NCBI GenBank assembly: GCA_030425055.1
Contig: JAUHVN010000018.1
Coordinates: 1-19,748 of the forward strand
DNA length: 19,748 nucleotides
Direction of reading: 5' to 3'
Source of the DNA: Actinomycetes bacterium
GTDB taxonomy: Bacteria > Actinomycetota > Actinomycetes > Actinomycetales > Microbacteriaceae
Every line of letters begins with the position of its first letter. Position 1 is the stretch's first letter. A model generated the notes under the pieces. It was given only the letters and a program-made list of their open reading frames with translations. It had not been told where the DNA came from and did not search any database. This document shows positions 1-6,992 of this stretch, piece after piece. A program made the position numbers and the translations under genes.

Positions 1-70
1 AGCGCGCCATCACGCGGCGTGCAGCGGCGGCGATGCGCTCGCCGTCCACCGAGAGCAGAGCGGATGTCAC
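1..70 (-). CDS. Partial CDS, 5' end only; possible M20-family amidohydrolase (allantoate amidohydrolase-like)
   Basis: An open frame starts with GTG at 70 and runs off the window edge; 23 codons are visible, reading VTSALLSVDGERIAAAARRV then MAR. The start overlaps the stop of the upstream aminotransferase by four bases (GTGA), the same arrangement as between the aminotransferase and the amidase, which strongly suggests a translationally coupled operon member. The AARRVMAR stretch resembles the N-terminal helix of M20 zinc-dependent amidohydrolases such as allantoate amidohydrolase. That enzyme would supply ureidoglycine to the PucG-like neighbour. This assignment is a guess from a very short sequence plus context; any other catabolic enzyme is possible. 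Confidence 0.5.
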   Translation of the reverse strand, partial: MTSALLSVDGERIAAAARRVMAR

Positions 71-1317
71 ACCGAGGCCCCCCGGTACACATCCGCCGCG
101 GCCTCGACGCCGGCGCCCGCAGGCACCGGGGCTCCGAAGCGGCGCAGCACCGCCTCGAGAGCGGCGAGCGTGGTCAGCACCGCGTCCTCGCGGGCGTTGT
201 AGCCCATGGTGCCGATCCGCCAGACGCGGCCGTGCAGCGGACCGAACGACGTGCCGATCTCGATGCCGAAGTCGTCGAGCATCGCCGCGCGGGCCTCGTC
301 GCCGGGCACCCCGTCGGGGATCTCGACCGCGACGACGTTGGTCATCTTGTGGGCGACGTCGCCGAAGACGACGAGGCCGAGCGCCTCGACGCCGGCGAGC
401 ATCGCGGCGCCCGCCGTCCGGTGCCGCTCGATGACGGCATCGCGGCCCTCGAGCAGGATGAGCCGCGCGCACTCGCGGGCGGCGTAGAGCATCGACGTCG
501 CCTCGGTGTGGTGGTTGAGCCGACGCGGCCCCCAGTAGTCGAGGATCATGCCGAGGTCGAAGTAGTTCGACCTCACGAAGTCGGGCGCCGACGGATCACC
601 GGGTTCGCGGATGCCGGCCTCGATCTTCTTGCGCGACTGCACGACCTCGACGGCGCGGTCGCTCAACGTGATCGGTGCGGAGCCGGACGGTCCGCCGAGG
701 CACTTCTGCAGGCCGGCGGTCGCGGCATCGAGTCCCCAGGCATCCGCTTCGAAGGGGTTACCGCCCAGCGACGCCGTCGCGTCGGAGTAGAACAGCACGC
801 CGTGACGCTCGCAGATCGCGCCGACCTCGTCGAGCGGCTGGTTCATCGTGGTCGACGTGTCACCCTGCACGAGACCCAGCAGCGCGGGCTTCACCCGCAC
901 GATGGCCTCTTCGATCGCCGAGACGGGGAACACCTGCCCCCACTCGACCTCGATGGTGTGCACCTCGGCCATCGCGCGCTCGGCGATCTCGGCGAGCAGG
1001 TGGCCGAACCGGCCGAAGACGGGCACGAGCACGCGGTCTCCCGGCCGGATGAGCGAGATCATCGCGGCCTCGATGCCCGCCCGGCTGGTGCCGTCGATCA
1101 GCAGCGTCGCGTCGTTGCGGGTGCCCCACACGCCGCGGTAGAGCTCCTGCGTCTCGGTCATCGTCGCCGTCATGAACGGGTCGTACTGGCCGACGAGCGG
1201 CGCCGACATCGCCCGCAGCACGCTCGGGTAGGCCGAGATCGGGCCGGGGCCCATCAGCAGCCGCGGCGGCGGATCGATCGGGCCCGGCAGCGGGCTCAGG
1301 GGGTCTGCGGCGCTCAC
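67..1317 (-). CDS. pucG: PucG-like aminotransferase class V ((S)-ureidoglycine-glyoxylate aminotransferase / alanine-glyoxylate aminotransferase family)
   Basis: This is a 416-residue cytoplasmic PLP enzyme of fold type I. The family transfers the amino group of ureidoglycine (or alanine/serine) to glyoxylate, giving glycine; with ureidoglycine the other product is oxalurate. Visible signatures are MGPGPISAYPSVLRAMS near residues 22-38, GDTSTTMNQPLDEVG (152-166), the cofactor aspartate in YSDATASLGG (D179) and the Schiff-base lysine in GLQKCLGGPSG (K205). The GDTSTTM and GLQKCLGGPSG blocks resemble Bacillus PucG more than typical serine-pyruvate aminotransferases. The GTG start at 1317 overlaps the amidase stop as GTGA, so the genes are probably translationally coupled; longer upstream readings in this frame only run through the amidase gene. 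The family is secure. The exact substrate is inferred from these motifs and the amidohydrolase neighbours. Confidence 0.85.
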   Translation of the reverse strand: MSAADPLSPLPGPIDPPPRLLMGPGPISAYPSVLRAMSAPLVGQYDPFMTATMTETQELYRGVWGTRNDATLLIDGTSRAGIEAAMISLIRPGDRVLVPVFGRFGHLLAEIAERAMAEVHTIEVEWGQVFPVSAIEEAIVRVKPALLGLVQGDTSTTMNQPLDEVGAICERHGVLFYSDATASLGGNPFEADAWGLDAATAGLQKCLGGPSGSAPITLSDRAVEVVQSRKKIEAGIREPGDPSAPDFVRSNYFDLGMILDYWGPRRLNHHTEATSMLYAARECARLILLEGRDAVIERHRTAGAAMLAGVEALGLVVFGDVAHKMTNVVAVEIPDGVPGDEARAAMLDDFGIEIGTSFGPLHGRVWRIGTMGYNAREDAVLTTLAALEAVLRRFGAPVPAGAGVEAAADVYRGASV

Positions 1318-2927
1318 GGGGCCTCCCTCGGATCGACGAGCCGGGCGAGCCGGCGGCCGGCGCGCACGAGCGAGATGTCGGTGCCCGATCGACCGACCAG
1401 GCACACGCCGACGGGTGCCGGCCCGAGCTGCGACTCGACCGTCAGCAGCGGCACCGACAGCGCGGGCAGGCCGCCGACCGCGGCGGGCGTGGTCATGCGC
1501 AGGGTCGCCTGGCGCACCGCGTCGACGCGTTCGCCGCCGTGCGTGCGCATCGGCGCGGGCCCCGGCACCGTGGGGAGCAGCAGCATCGCGTTGCCGACGA
1601 GGTGGTGCATCCGTTCGCGCAGCGGCTCGAGTTCGGCTCGAGCGGATGCCTCGGCCTCGGCCGTCACGGCGGACGCCAGGCGGAAGCGCTCGGCCACCGC
1701 GGGTCCGACCGCGCCCGGGTGGTCGCGCAGCCACTCGCCGTTGTTGCGCCACGCCTCGGCGCCCTGCACGACGCGGAACGGCTCGAAGTACTCGTCGAGC
1801 GCGCCGATCGACACCCGCGCGAGGGCGGGAGGGTCATCGGATGCCGCGAGCCGCACCAGCAGCGCGTCGAAGGCATCGCGCGTCTCGGGCTCGACGGCCT
1901 CGAGCACCTCCTGCGGAATGAGGAACCGCCACGGCAGATCCGTGCCCGATGCGCCGTAGACGCTCTCGGTCGAGTCCGATCCATCGAAGCTGAGGCACCA
2001 GTCCACGACCGCCTGCAGCGTCTCGCCTTCGCGCGTGAGCCAGCCGATCGTGTCGAAGGACTGGGCGAGCGGCAGCATCCCCTGCCTCGGGACGAGGCCG
2101 TGCGTCGTGCGCAGCCCCCACAGGCCCTGGTACGACGCGGGCACGCGCACCGAGCCGGCGGTGTCGGTCGCGAGCCCGATCTCGGCCTGGCCGGTCGCCA
2201 CCGCCGACGCCGGTCCGCTCGACGAACCACCCGGCAGGGCGCCGGGCAGCGCGCCGTTGGGAGGGGTGCCGTAGTGCACGTTGTCGCCGGCGATCGAGTA
2301 CGCGAACTCGTCGGTGCGTGCGATGCCGCGCAGCGAGGCGCCGCCGTGCAGCAGGTCGCTGACCGCCGCCGCGCTCGTGGTCTCGGGGCGTGCCCAGTCG
2401 AGGAACTTCGGGTTGCCGGCGCCGATGCGGTAGCCCTTGATCGCGAAGAGGTCCTTGACCGCGACGGTGAGTCCCGCGAGGGGTCCCTCCCACGCGCCCT
2501 GCCACAGCGGGTCGCCGACCGTGCGCCAGATCGCGCGGTTGAGCGCCTGCGCCCGCGGCGTCACGTGCGCGGCGGTGATGCGCCACGCGCCGTCGTCGCC
2601 GCGCTGCCACAGCTGCGTCTGCAGGCCGGTTCCGCCTTCGAGGTAGCGCGAGACCGAGACGAGCAGGGCGGCGTCCGGCGCGAGCGGCCGGTACTCGATG
2701 CGTTCGATCTCGCGCGCCGCCACGCCCCCGCGCACGCCGCGGAAGGCGCTGATGGCGTCGTGGCCGACCAGCAGACCCGCGGCATCCCCCCGTATCGTGT
2801 CGGGGCCGGGCGCGAACATCGCGTCGAGGGTGTCGAGGTCGTTGGCGAGGATCGCGCGCTCGTAATCCTCGAAGGCGGTGAACAGGTCGGCGGGCACCGC
2901 GTCGGCGCCCACGATCTCATCGGTCAC
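1314..2927 (-). CDS. AtzH-like (DUF3225, NTF2 fold) domain fused to amidase-signature hydrolase
   Basis: This 537-residue protein has two domains. Residues 1 to about 125 look like the AtzH/DUF3225 NTF2-like domain (FTAFEDYERAILANDLDTLD, then WQRGDDGAWRITAAHVTPR). Residues about 130-537 are an amidase-signature enzyme with the full catalytic triad: Lys in AVKDLFAIKG (K158), cis-Ser in GGSSSGPASA (about S235) and nucleophile Ser in TDTAGSVRVPAS (S259). The spacing of 24 between the two serines matches the family. Such enzymes hydrolyse C-N amide bonds. AtzE- and AtzF-type relatives act on carboxybiuret and allophanate, and AtzH is a separate small protein in the cyanuric-acid pathway. I chose the GTG at 2927 because it follows a G-rich ribosome site and begins the AtzH domain; it overlaps the upstream gene by 11 bases. 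Earlier codons in this frame read the formamidase gene out of frame. The substrate is unknown; N-acylureas are a reasonable guess. Confidence 0.85.
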   Translation of the reverse strand: MTDEIVGADAVPADLFTAFEDYERAILANDLDTLDAMFAPGPDTIRGDAAGLLVGHDAISAFRGVRGGVAAREIERIEYRPLAPDAALLVSVSRYLEGGTGLQTQLWQRGDDGAWRITAAHVTPRAQALNRAIWRTVGDPLWQGAWEGPLAGLTVAVKDLFAIKGYRIGAGNPKFLDWARPETTSAAAVSDLLHGGASLRGIARTDEFAYSIAGDNVHYGTPPNGALPGALPGGSSSGPASAVATGQAEIGLATDTAGSVRVPASYQGLWGLRTTHGLVPRQGMLPLAQSFDTIGWLTREGETLQAVVDWCLSFDGSDSTESVYGASGTDLPWRFLIPQEVLEAVEPETRDAFDALLVRLAASDDPPALARVSIGALDEYFEPFRVVQGAEAWRNNGEWLRDHPGAVGPAVAERFRLASAVTAEAEASARAELEPLRERMHHLVGNAMLLLPTVPGPAPMRTHGGERVDAVRQATLRMTTPAAVGGLPALSVPLLTVESQLGPAPVGVCLVGRSGTDISLVRAGRRLARLVDPREAP

Positions 2928-4110
2928 GGTCCACCCCCGCGAAGTCCCTCTCGCGGATGCGGGCATGCACGCCGCACGTGATGTCGACGACCTGCGAGAT
3001 GTCGAAGTCGGTCGCCGCCGACAGGTACGCGTAGGCGAGGTGCTCATCCATGCCGTAGCGGGCATGCAGCAGGCTCAGAGCGGCCCGTACGCACTTGCGC
3101 ATCGCCTCGTTCAGGTCGGGGTCGAGGCCGGTCGGCACGAGGTACTCGTCGGTGCGGACCAGCGGACCCAGGGTCTCGCCGAACTCCGCGAGCGCCTCGG
3201 CGCGCGGCACCACCTCGAACCGGAGGGTCGCGCGGAGCGAGGCCTCGAGCGCCGTGAGCGCGACCTCGCCGTCGCCTTGGGCGAAGTGCGGATCGCCGAC
3301 GTAGGCGAGGGCGCCGGCCACCTGAACGGGCAGATAGAGCACGGCACCCTCGGTCAGCAGGTTGATGTCGATGTTGCCGCCGTGCGCACCGGGCGGCACC
3401 GAGTGCGGCCGCTCGTCTCCGCTCACGGCGACCCCCATCGTCCCCATGAACGGCGCGAGGGGGAACTCGACCGGGCGTGGTCCGCCCTCGGTGAGCGGCA
3501 GCACGCCTCGCGGGCCGGCGGCGCGGTCTTCGACCGGCGTGAAGACGCTGACGTTCTCGGGTCCGCGCGGCAGCTCGCCGACGAGGGCGCCCTTGCCGTG
3601 GCGGTTCGAGATGACGCCGTACGGCACCCGCGGCTCGAGCTGCACGACGGTGATCTTCAGCAGGTCGCCGGGCGCGGCATCCGTCACCCGGATCGGACCC
3701 GTCACGACGTGCGGTCCGTCGGCGGCGGGATCACGTGACAAGGTTGCGGCGATCTCGATCGCGTCGGTCAGCACATCGGATGCCGCGACCCCGTGGCCCC
3801 CGAAGTAGGCGGCCGGGTCCTTACCCTGGTCTTCGAGGATGCCCTCGTGGCTGACGGTGTCGATGGTGACGGTCTCGCCCGGAGCGATCTCGAGCACCGC
3901 CGGATCGGCCTCGCACGGCAAGCGCCCCCACATCACGGTCGCCGGGGTGGCGGCCAGGTAGTGGTCACCGGCGATCTCGCCCTGCCCGGGCTGGAGGACC
4001 TGGAACGCGCGCGCCATGGAGCCATCAAACCGCATCGACGTTTCGCGCGGGTGTCGGGCGTGGATCGGTGCGGGCACCCGCAGCTCGGCGGGGTGCGCCG
4101 TCGGCGGCAT
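2917..4110 (-). CDS. Acetamidase/formamidase family protein
   Basis: This is a member of the FmdA/AmdA family, which hydrolyses formamide, acetamide and related short amides to ammonia and an acid in the cytoplasm. Family blocks are present: PAVLEIAPGETVTIDTVSHEG, VTGPIRVTDAAPGDLLKI, and the hallmark GGNIDINLLTEGAVLYLPV continuing to ALAYVGDPHFAQGDGEV. The length is about 397 residues from the ATG at 4110, which has AGGAG six bases upstream and coding-like GC-rich third positions. Alternative starts at 4035 (MRFDGSMARAF) or 4017 (MARAFQVLQ) lack a good ribosome site but would remove a His/Pro-rich leader of doubtful homology. It is the first gene of the minus-strand operon and overlaps the amidase start by 11 bases, consistent with a shared role in amide nitrogen release. 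The family is secure; the start and substrate are not. Confidence 0.85.
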   Translation of the reverse strand: MPPTAHPAELRVPAPIHARHPRETSMRFDGSMARAFQVLQPGQGEIAGDHYLAATPATVMWGRLPCEADPAVLEIAPGETVTIDTVSHEGILEDQGKDPAAYFGGHGVAASDVLTDAIEIAATLSRDPAADGPHVVTGPIRVTDAAPGDLLKITVVQLEPRVPYGVISNRHGKGALVGELPRGPENVSVFTPVEDRAAGPRGVLPLTEGGPRPVEFPLAPFMGTMGVAVSGDERPHSVPPGAHGGNIDINLLTEGAVLYLPVQVAGALAYVGDPHFAQGDGEVALTALEASLRATLRFEVVPRAEALAEFGETLGPLVRTDEYLVPTGLDPDLNEAMRKCVRAALSLLHARYGMDEHLAYAYLSAATDFDISQVVDITCGVHARIRERDFAGVDRDR

Positions 4111-4114
4111 GCCT

Positions 4115-4188
4115 AACTCCTGCAATCCGGTGGGATCCGGGCCGGAAACCCCCGAATCTGGGCGGTTGTCGCCCGAATTGCAGGAGTT
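4115..4188. repeat. REP-like inverted repeat with internal hairpin between divergent genes
   Basis: Perfect 12-bp arms AACTCCTGCAAT (4115-4126) and ATTGCAGGAGTT (4177-4188) bound a 74-bp element. One mismatch further in, CGG/CCG extends the stem. Inside, GGGCG (4160-4164) and CGCCC (4170-4174) form a hairpin with a five-base loop, and GATCCGGG pairs imperfectly with CCCGAATC. The outer arm read on the minus strand supplies the AGGAG in front of the formamidase ATG at 4110. It looks like a dispersed palindromic element (REP or small MITE type) of the kind found in multiple copies in genomes, but the copy number cannot be seen from one window. Confidence 0.6.
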
Positions 4189-4218
4189 GAGTACGGCGCG
4201 TCGCGCGCGACCAGGCCA

Positions 4219-4224
4219 TAGAGT
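4219..4224 (+). promoter_or_regulatory. Candidate -10 element (TAGAGT) for leaderless gene at 4231
   Basis: TAGAGT fits the actinobacterial TANNNT -10 pattern and ends six bases before the GTG at 4231, where transcription would start. No Shine-Dalgarno sequence precedes that GTG. Together this suggests a leaderless mRNA. No convincing -35 element is visible. Confidence 0.35.
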
Positions 4225-4230
4225 GCGGCT

Positions 4231-4770
4231 GTGGATGTCGCTCAGCTCGCCGTCGTCACCGATCCCGGCATCGACTGGGTCGGCGGGGTGCTGGTGCCCG
4301 TCGCCGCGATCCTCGTCAGCTCGGGCATCGCGCTGTTCCTCGCCGCCCGCGAGCGCCGCGCCACCGAGCGCGCCCATCTGCGCGCCGAGGCCGCCCGTGT
4401 CATCGCCGCTCTGACCGAGCTGCAGCGCGCGGCGGGGCACGACGATCTGGAAGCCGCGCGCGCCGCGTCCGCCGACTTCGCAGGCGCCCTCAACACGTTC
4501 GCGGCGTACCTCCCGGCCCGTGATGTCGCGGTCGCGAAGTACCTCACCGTGGTGATGAGCCGCGCGGTCGCCACCGGCGACCTGAAGGTTGTCGCGGGGG
4601 CCGCGCTGTTCCTGGCTTCCGCCATCGACGCATGGCTGCGCGGCACCGTGACGACCGGCGACTTCGCGTCCAACATGCCCGACGACACCGAGAATGCCTG
4701 GCTCGCCGTCGTCGACCTGTCGGAGTGGTCTGCCGCGCTCGACCCGGACGATCCGCGATGGGATGCCTGA
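4231..4770 (+). CDS. Membrane-anchored hypothetical protein
   Basis: I do not recognise this 179-residue protein. It has one clear hydrophobic segment near the N-terminus (about residues 17-39, GGVLVPVAAILVSSGIALFL), followed at once by the charged run AARERRATERAHLRAEAARV. A long, mostly helical alanine-rich cytoplasmic part with coiled-coil character follows (about 40-150), then an acidic tail ending DPDDPRWDA. The layout suggests a single-pass membrane protein with a cytoplasmic helical domain, common among uncharacterised Microbacteriaceae proteins. GC-rich third positions support real coding. The GTG start at 4231 is chosen because a -10-like TAGAGT lies just upstream, giving a probable leaderless transcript. 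It is divergent from the amide operon, with the inverted repeat between them. Confidence 0.65.
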   Translation: MDVAQLAVVTDPGIDWVGGVLVPVAAILVSSGIALFLAARERRATERAHLRAEAARVIAALTELQRAAGHDDLEAARAASADFAGALNTFAAYLPARDVAVAKYLTVVMSRAVATGDLKVVAGAALFLASAIDAWLRGTVTTGDFASNMPDDTENAWLAVVDLSEWSAALDPDDPRWDA

Positions 4771-4802
4771 GATCGCGGAGTATCGATTCGCTATCCGCCC
4801 GG

Positions 4803-4831
4803 TTGTGAGCGCGCGCGGCCCTTCCTATCCT
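4803..4831 (+). promoter_or_regulatory. Candidate sigma-70-type promoter of the hydrolase operon
   Basis: TTGTGA (4803-4808) and TATCCT (4826-4831) are separated by exactly 17 bp. Both elements are recognisable variants of TTGACA and TATAAT. The predicted start, about seven bases downstream, falls at position 4838, the first base of the perfect palindrome. Confidence 0.5.
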
Positions 4832-4837
4832 CGGGGG

Positions 4838-4865
4838 CACCGCGCGATCGGCCGATCGCGCGGTG
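4838..4865. promoter_or_regulatory. Perfect 28-bp palindrome at the predicted transcription start
   Basis: The half-site CACCGCGCGATCGG (4838-4851) is followed directly by its exact reverse complement (4852-4865), with no spacer. It starts at the predicted +1 and ends about five bases before the GGGAAGCGGA ribosome-binding region of the gene at 4884. As DNA it could bind a dimeric or tetrameric repressor. As RNA it could form a very stable 5' hairpin next to the ribosome site. The sequence alone does not decide between these. Confidence 0.6.
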
Positions 4866-4883
4866 GCGACGGGAAGCGGAACG

Positions 4884-6200
4884 ATGTCCGATCCGATAAG
4901 CGCACCGGCCGGCTGGTACCAGGATCCATGGGAGTCCACCGGCTGGCGCTACTGGGACGGTACCGAGTGGACACCCCATACCAACAGGGGATCGACCCCG
5001 TCCCCGCCACCCCCGGCACCCCCGGCACCGGCCGACCTTGACTCCGCGAGGTGCCTCTGCGAGACGCCTGATGACTACCTCGACGGTGAGGTGGATCGCA
5101 CGATCACGCTCGTCCACGGCACGTTCGCCCGGCACGCGAAGTGGGTTCGGCCGACGGGCGCTCTGGCGCGCGCGCTCGGCGCGCTCCCGAAGACCCGCGT
5201 TCGTGCCTTCTGCTGGAGCGGACGCAACCGCGAGGGCGATCGCATCCGAGCGGGCCAGGCGCTGCACGATGAGCTCGTTGAGCTGGCGGCGCGTCATCCC
5301 GATGCGTTGCACCACGTCATAGGTCACAGCCATGGAGGCAACGTGGCCCTCTACGCAATGCGGCGACCGGACGGCGAGATCGACCCGGCGCTTCACTCGG
5401 TTCACGTGACCACCCTCTCGACCCCCTTCATCACGATCGAGCGGCGCCGACTGCCGTGGCTGGCGGGCGCGTTCGTCTTCCTGACCATGCTCGGATGGAT
5501 ACAGCTGCTGCTGATTCTGCCGATCTCTTTCGTGCTGTCGTTCGTCGAGGGCTCGGGTGTGGATGCCGGACCATGGATCGTGCTTGCCGTTCTCACGGTG
5601 GTGCTCGCCATCGTGGGACCCGCCCTGCTCTCGCCGCTGGCGCTGCCCGCATCTGGTCGTCGCCGATACTTCGCCCGGCTCTTCGGCCGCTCGGTCGAAA
5701 CGGACATCGAGCTCATCCGCCTCCCGCGTCTTGCCCCGGAACGCCTCGCCGTGTACCGCGCGCCCGGCGACGAGGCGACCGGCGTGCTCGGTCTCACCCA
5801 GCTGCTGACGTGGGCTGCGCGTCGCGCGCTCATCGTCGCGCCGATTCCGCTGATCCTCGCCGTCATCGGGCTCGCCGTCGCGGATGCCGTGGGACTCTTC
5901 GGTTCGACGGGAGCGATGAACACGCCCTTCGGTGTGGTGACGTGGCTGGGTTTCGCTGTACTCGTGACAACCGCTGTGCTGTTGTTCGGCGTGCACGTCG
6001 GCATCGGCTGGGACACGACGTTCCTCGCGCCTCACGCCCAGATCAGCGCCGAGGCGTCACCCCCCGGGGAGTCCACCGTGAACCTCCTCGCCACTCCGCC
6101 GGGACTCCTCGCACACGGCGTGTACGGCTCCGAGGAACTGATCGCAAAACTCACGGCGCAGATCCAGACCTGGGAGCCTGACGCGGAGCCCCCTGGCTAG
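4884..6200 (+). CDS. DUF2510 / alpha-beta hydrolase (lipase/esterase-like) integral membrane protein
   Basis: This 438-residue protein begins with a DUF2510 module (GWYQDPWESTGWRYWDGTEW, residues 10-29) and a Pro-rich linker (38-49). An alpha/beta-hydrolase core follows: oxyanion-type LVHGT (76-80), FCWSGRNREGDR (109-120) and the nucleophile elbow GHSHGG (S149). Two hydrophobic segments come next (about 192-222 and 229-252). VYRAPGDEATG (290-300) probably contains the acidic triad member (D296 or E297). Two more membrane segments (about 315-340 and 350-374) precede LLAHGVYGSEELI, the likely catalytic His (H411). The fold therefore appears split by membrane hairpins. The start at 4884 has GGGAAGCGGA upstream; the earlier in-frame start at 4863 lies in the palindrome. 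It leads an operon with the genes at 6211, 6653 and 6993. The substrate is unknown. Confidence 0.8.
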   Translation: MSDPISAPAGWYQDPWESTGWRYWDGTEWTPHTNRGSTPSPPPPAPPAPADLDSARCLCETPDDYLDGEVDRTITLVHGTFARHAKWVRPTGALARALGALPKTRVRAFCWSGRNREGDRIRAGQALHDELVELAARHPDALHHVIGHSHGGNVALYAMRRPDGEIDPALHSVHVTTLSTPFITIERRRLPWLAGAFVFLTMLGWIQLLLILPISFVLSFVEGSGVDAGPWIVLAVLTVVLAIVGPALLSPLALPASGRRRYFARLFGRSVETDIELIRLPRLAPERLAVYRAPGDEATGVLGLTQLLTWAARRALIVAPIPLILAVIGLAVADAVGLFGSTGAMNTPFGVVTWLGFAVLVTTAVLLFGVHVGIGWDTTFLAPHAQISAEASPPGESTVNLLATPPGLLAHGVYGSEELIAKLTAQIQTWEPDAEPPG

Positions 6201-6210
6201 GATGCCCGGC

Positions 6211-6648
6211 ATGGCGATCTCGTTCGTGAACGTCGGCATCGCCGTCGACGACCTCGAGGCGGCGATCGCCTTCTTCACCGACCTCGGCCTTTCGCTGATC
6301 GGGCGCGACGAGGTCAGCGGGGAATGGGCCGACACGGCTGTCGGCCTCGACGGCAACCACGCGAAGATCGCGATGCTGCAGACGCCGTCCGGCGACGGGC
6401 AGCTCGAACTGTTCGAGTACATCCACCCTGACGCGATCCTCAGTGAGCCGACGCGCCCGAACGAGGTCGGCATGCACCGCGTCGCGTTCCAGGTCGACGA
6501 CATCGACGATGCGCTCGCGATCGCGGCACGGCACGGATGCCACCCCGTCCGCGGCGCCGCGAACTACCAGGATGTCTACCGACTGACGTATGTGCGCGGG
6601 CCGAGCGGCATCCTCGTGATGCTCGCGCAGGATCTCACGAAGACGTGA
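6211..6648 (+). CDS. VOC family (glyoxalase/bleomycin resistance-like) protein
   Basis: This 145-residue protein shows the vicinal oxygen chelate layout of two beta-alpha-beta-beta-beta units. The first is FVNVGIAVDDLEAAIAFFTD then LGLSLIG; the second is MHRVAFQVDDIDDALAIAAR then LTYVRGPSGILVMLAQDL. Such proteins bind a metal and act in glyoxalase, dioxygenase, epimerase or drug-binding roles; the substrate cannot be told here. The candidate metal ligands are H91 in MHRVAF and glutamates such as that in QLELFEY. The ATG at 6211 is preferred over one at 6202 because AGGA lies eight bases upstream, overlapping the hydrolase stop codon. The gap to the next gene is four bases, so it is co-transcribed. 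A decayed paralogue lies at 14714-14823. Confidence 0.85.
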   Translation: MAISFVNVGIAVDDLEAAIAFFTDLGLSLIGRDEVSGEWADTAVGLDGNHAKIAMLQTPSGDGQLELFEYIHPDAILSEPTRPNEVGMHRVAFQVDDIDDALAIAARHGCHPVRGAANYQDVYRLTYVRGPSGILVMLAQDLTKT

Positions 6649-6652
6649 CGAC

Positions 6653-6988
6653 ATGACCGTCGCCGTCGAGACTCTGCTGGAGGAGCAGGCCGAACTGCTT
6701 CAACGTGGCGACGTCGCGGGCCTCACCGCGCGGTACTGCGTCGACGCCCAGATCATCCACGGCGCCGGCGTCGCACGCGGCCGCGCAGAGATCGCGGCCG
6801 TCTTCGCCGCGCAGTTCCAGTCTCACCCGCGGTACGAGTCGATCGTCGAGGTCGGCCGCGGCGAGGACTGCGTCAACTATCGCGCCACGATCCTCGTCGA
6901 TGGAGGCCGGATCGACGTCGCCGGCACGTTCATCGTGCGCGACGGCGAGATCTGGCGCCACACGACCATCGTCACCGGCGGCGACTGA
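6653..6988 (+). CDS. SnoaL-like / NTF2-fold protein
   Basis: This 111-residue protein has the small NTF2-like fold: an N-terminal helix (VETLLEEQAELLQRGDVAGL), the conserved start of the first strand (TARYCVDAQIIHGAGVARGR), a helix (AEIAAVFAAQFQSHP) and a strand-rich end with RDGEIWRHTTIVTGG. Proteins of this fold act as small isomerases, cyclases or hydrolases, or simply bind ligands; no diagnostic catalytic pair is evident. It starts four bases after the VOC stop and ends four bases before the next start, so it is part of the same transcript. The match to family length (about 110-130 residues) is good. Confidence 0.8.
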   Translation: MTVAVETLLEEQAELLQRGDVAGLTARYCVDAQIIHGAGVARGRAEIAAVFAAQFQSHPRYESIVEVGRGEDCVNYRATILVDGGRIDVAGTFIVRDGEIWRHTTIVTGGD

Positions 6989-6992
6989 GCGC

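Noticed and set aside
19..1959. 646-codon plus-strand open frame
   Set aside because: It is antisense to the PucG-like and amidase genes, Arg/His-rich and without recognisable motifs. It exists because high GC makes stop codons rare.
1539..2981. 480-codon plus-strand open frame
   Set aside because: It is the complement of the AtzH-amidase gene, with biased low-complexity composition and no family match.
4791..6035. 414-codon minus-strand open frame
   Set aside because: It is antisense to the DUF2510 hydrolase gene; the plus strand carries clear hydrolase motifs and a ribosome site.
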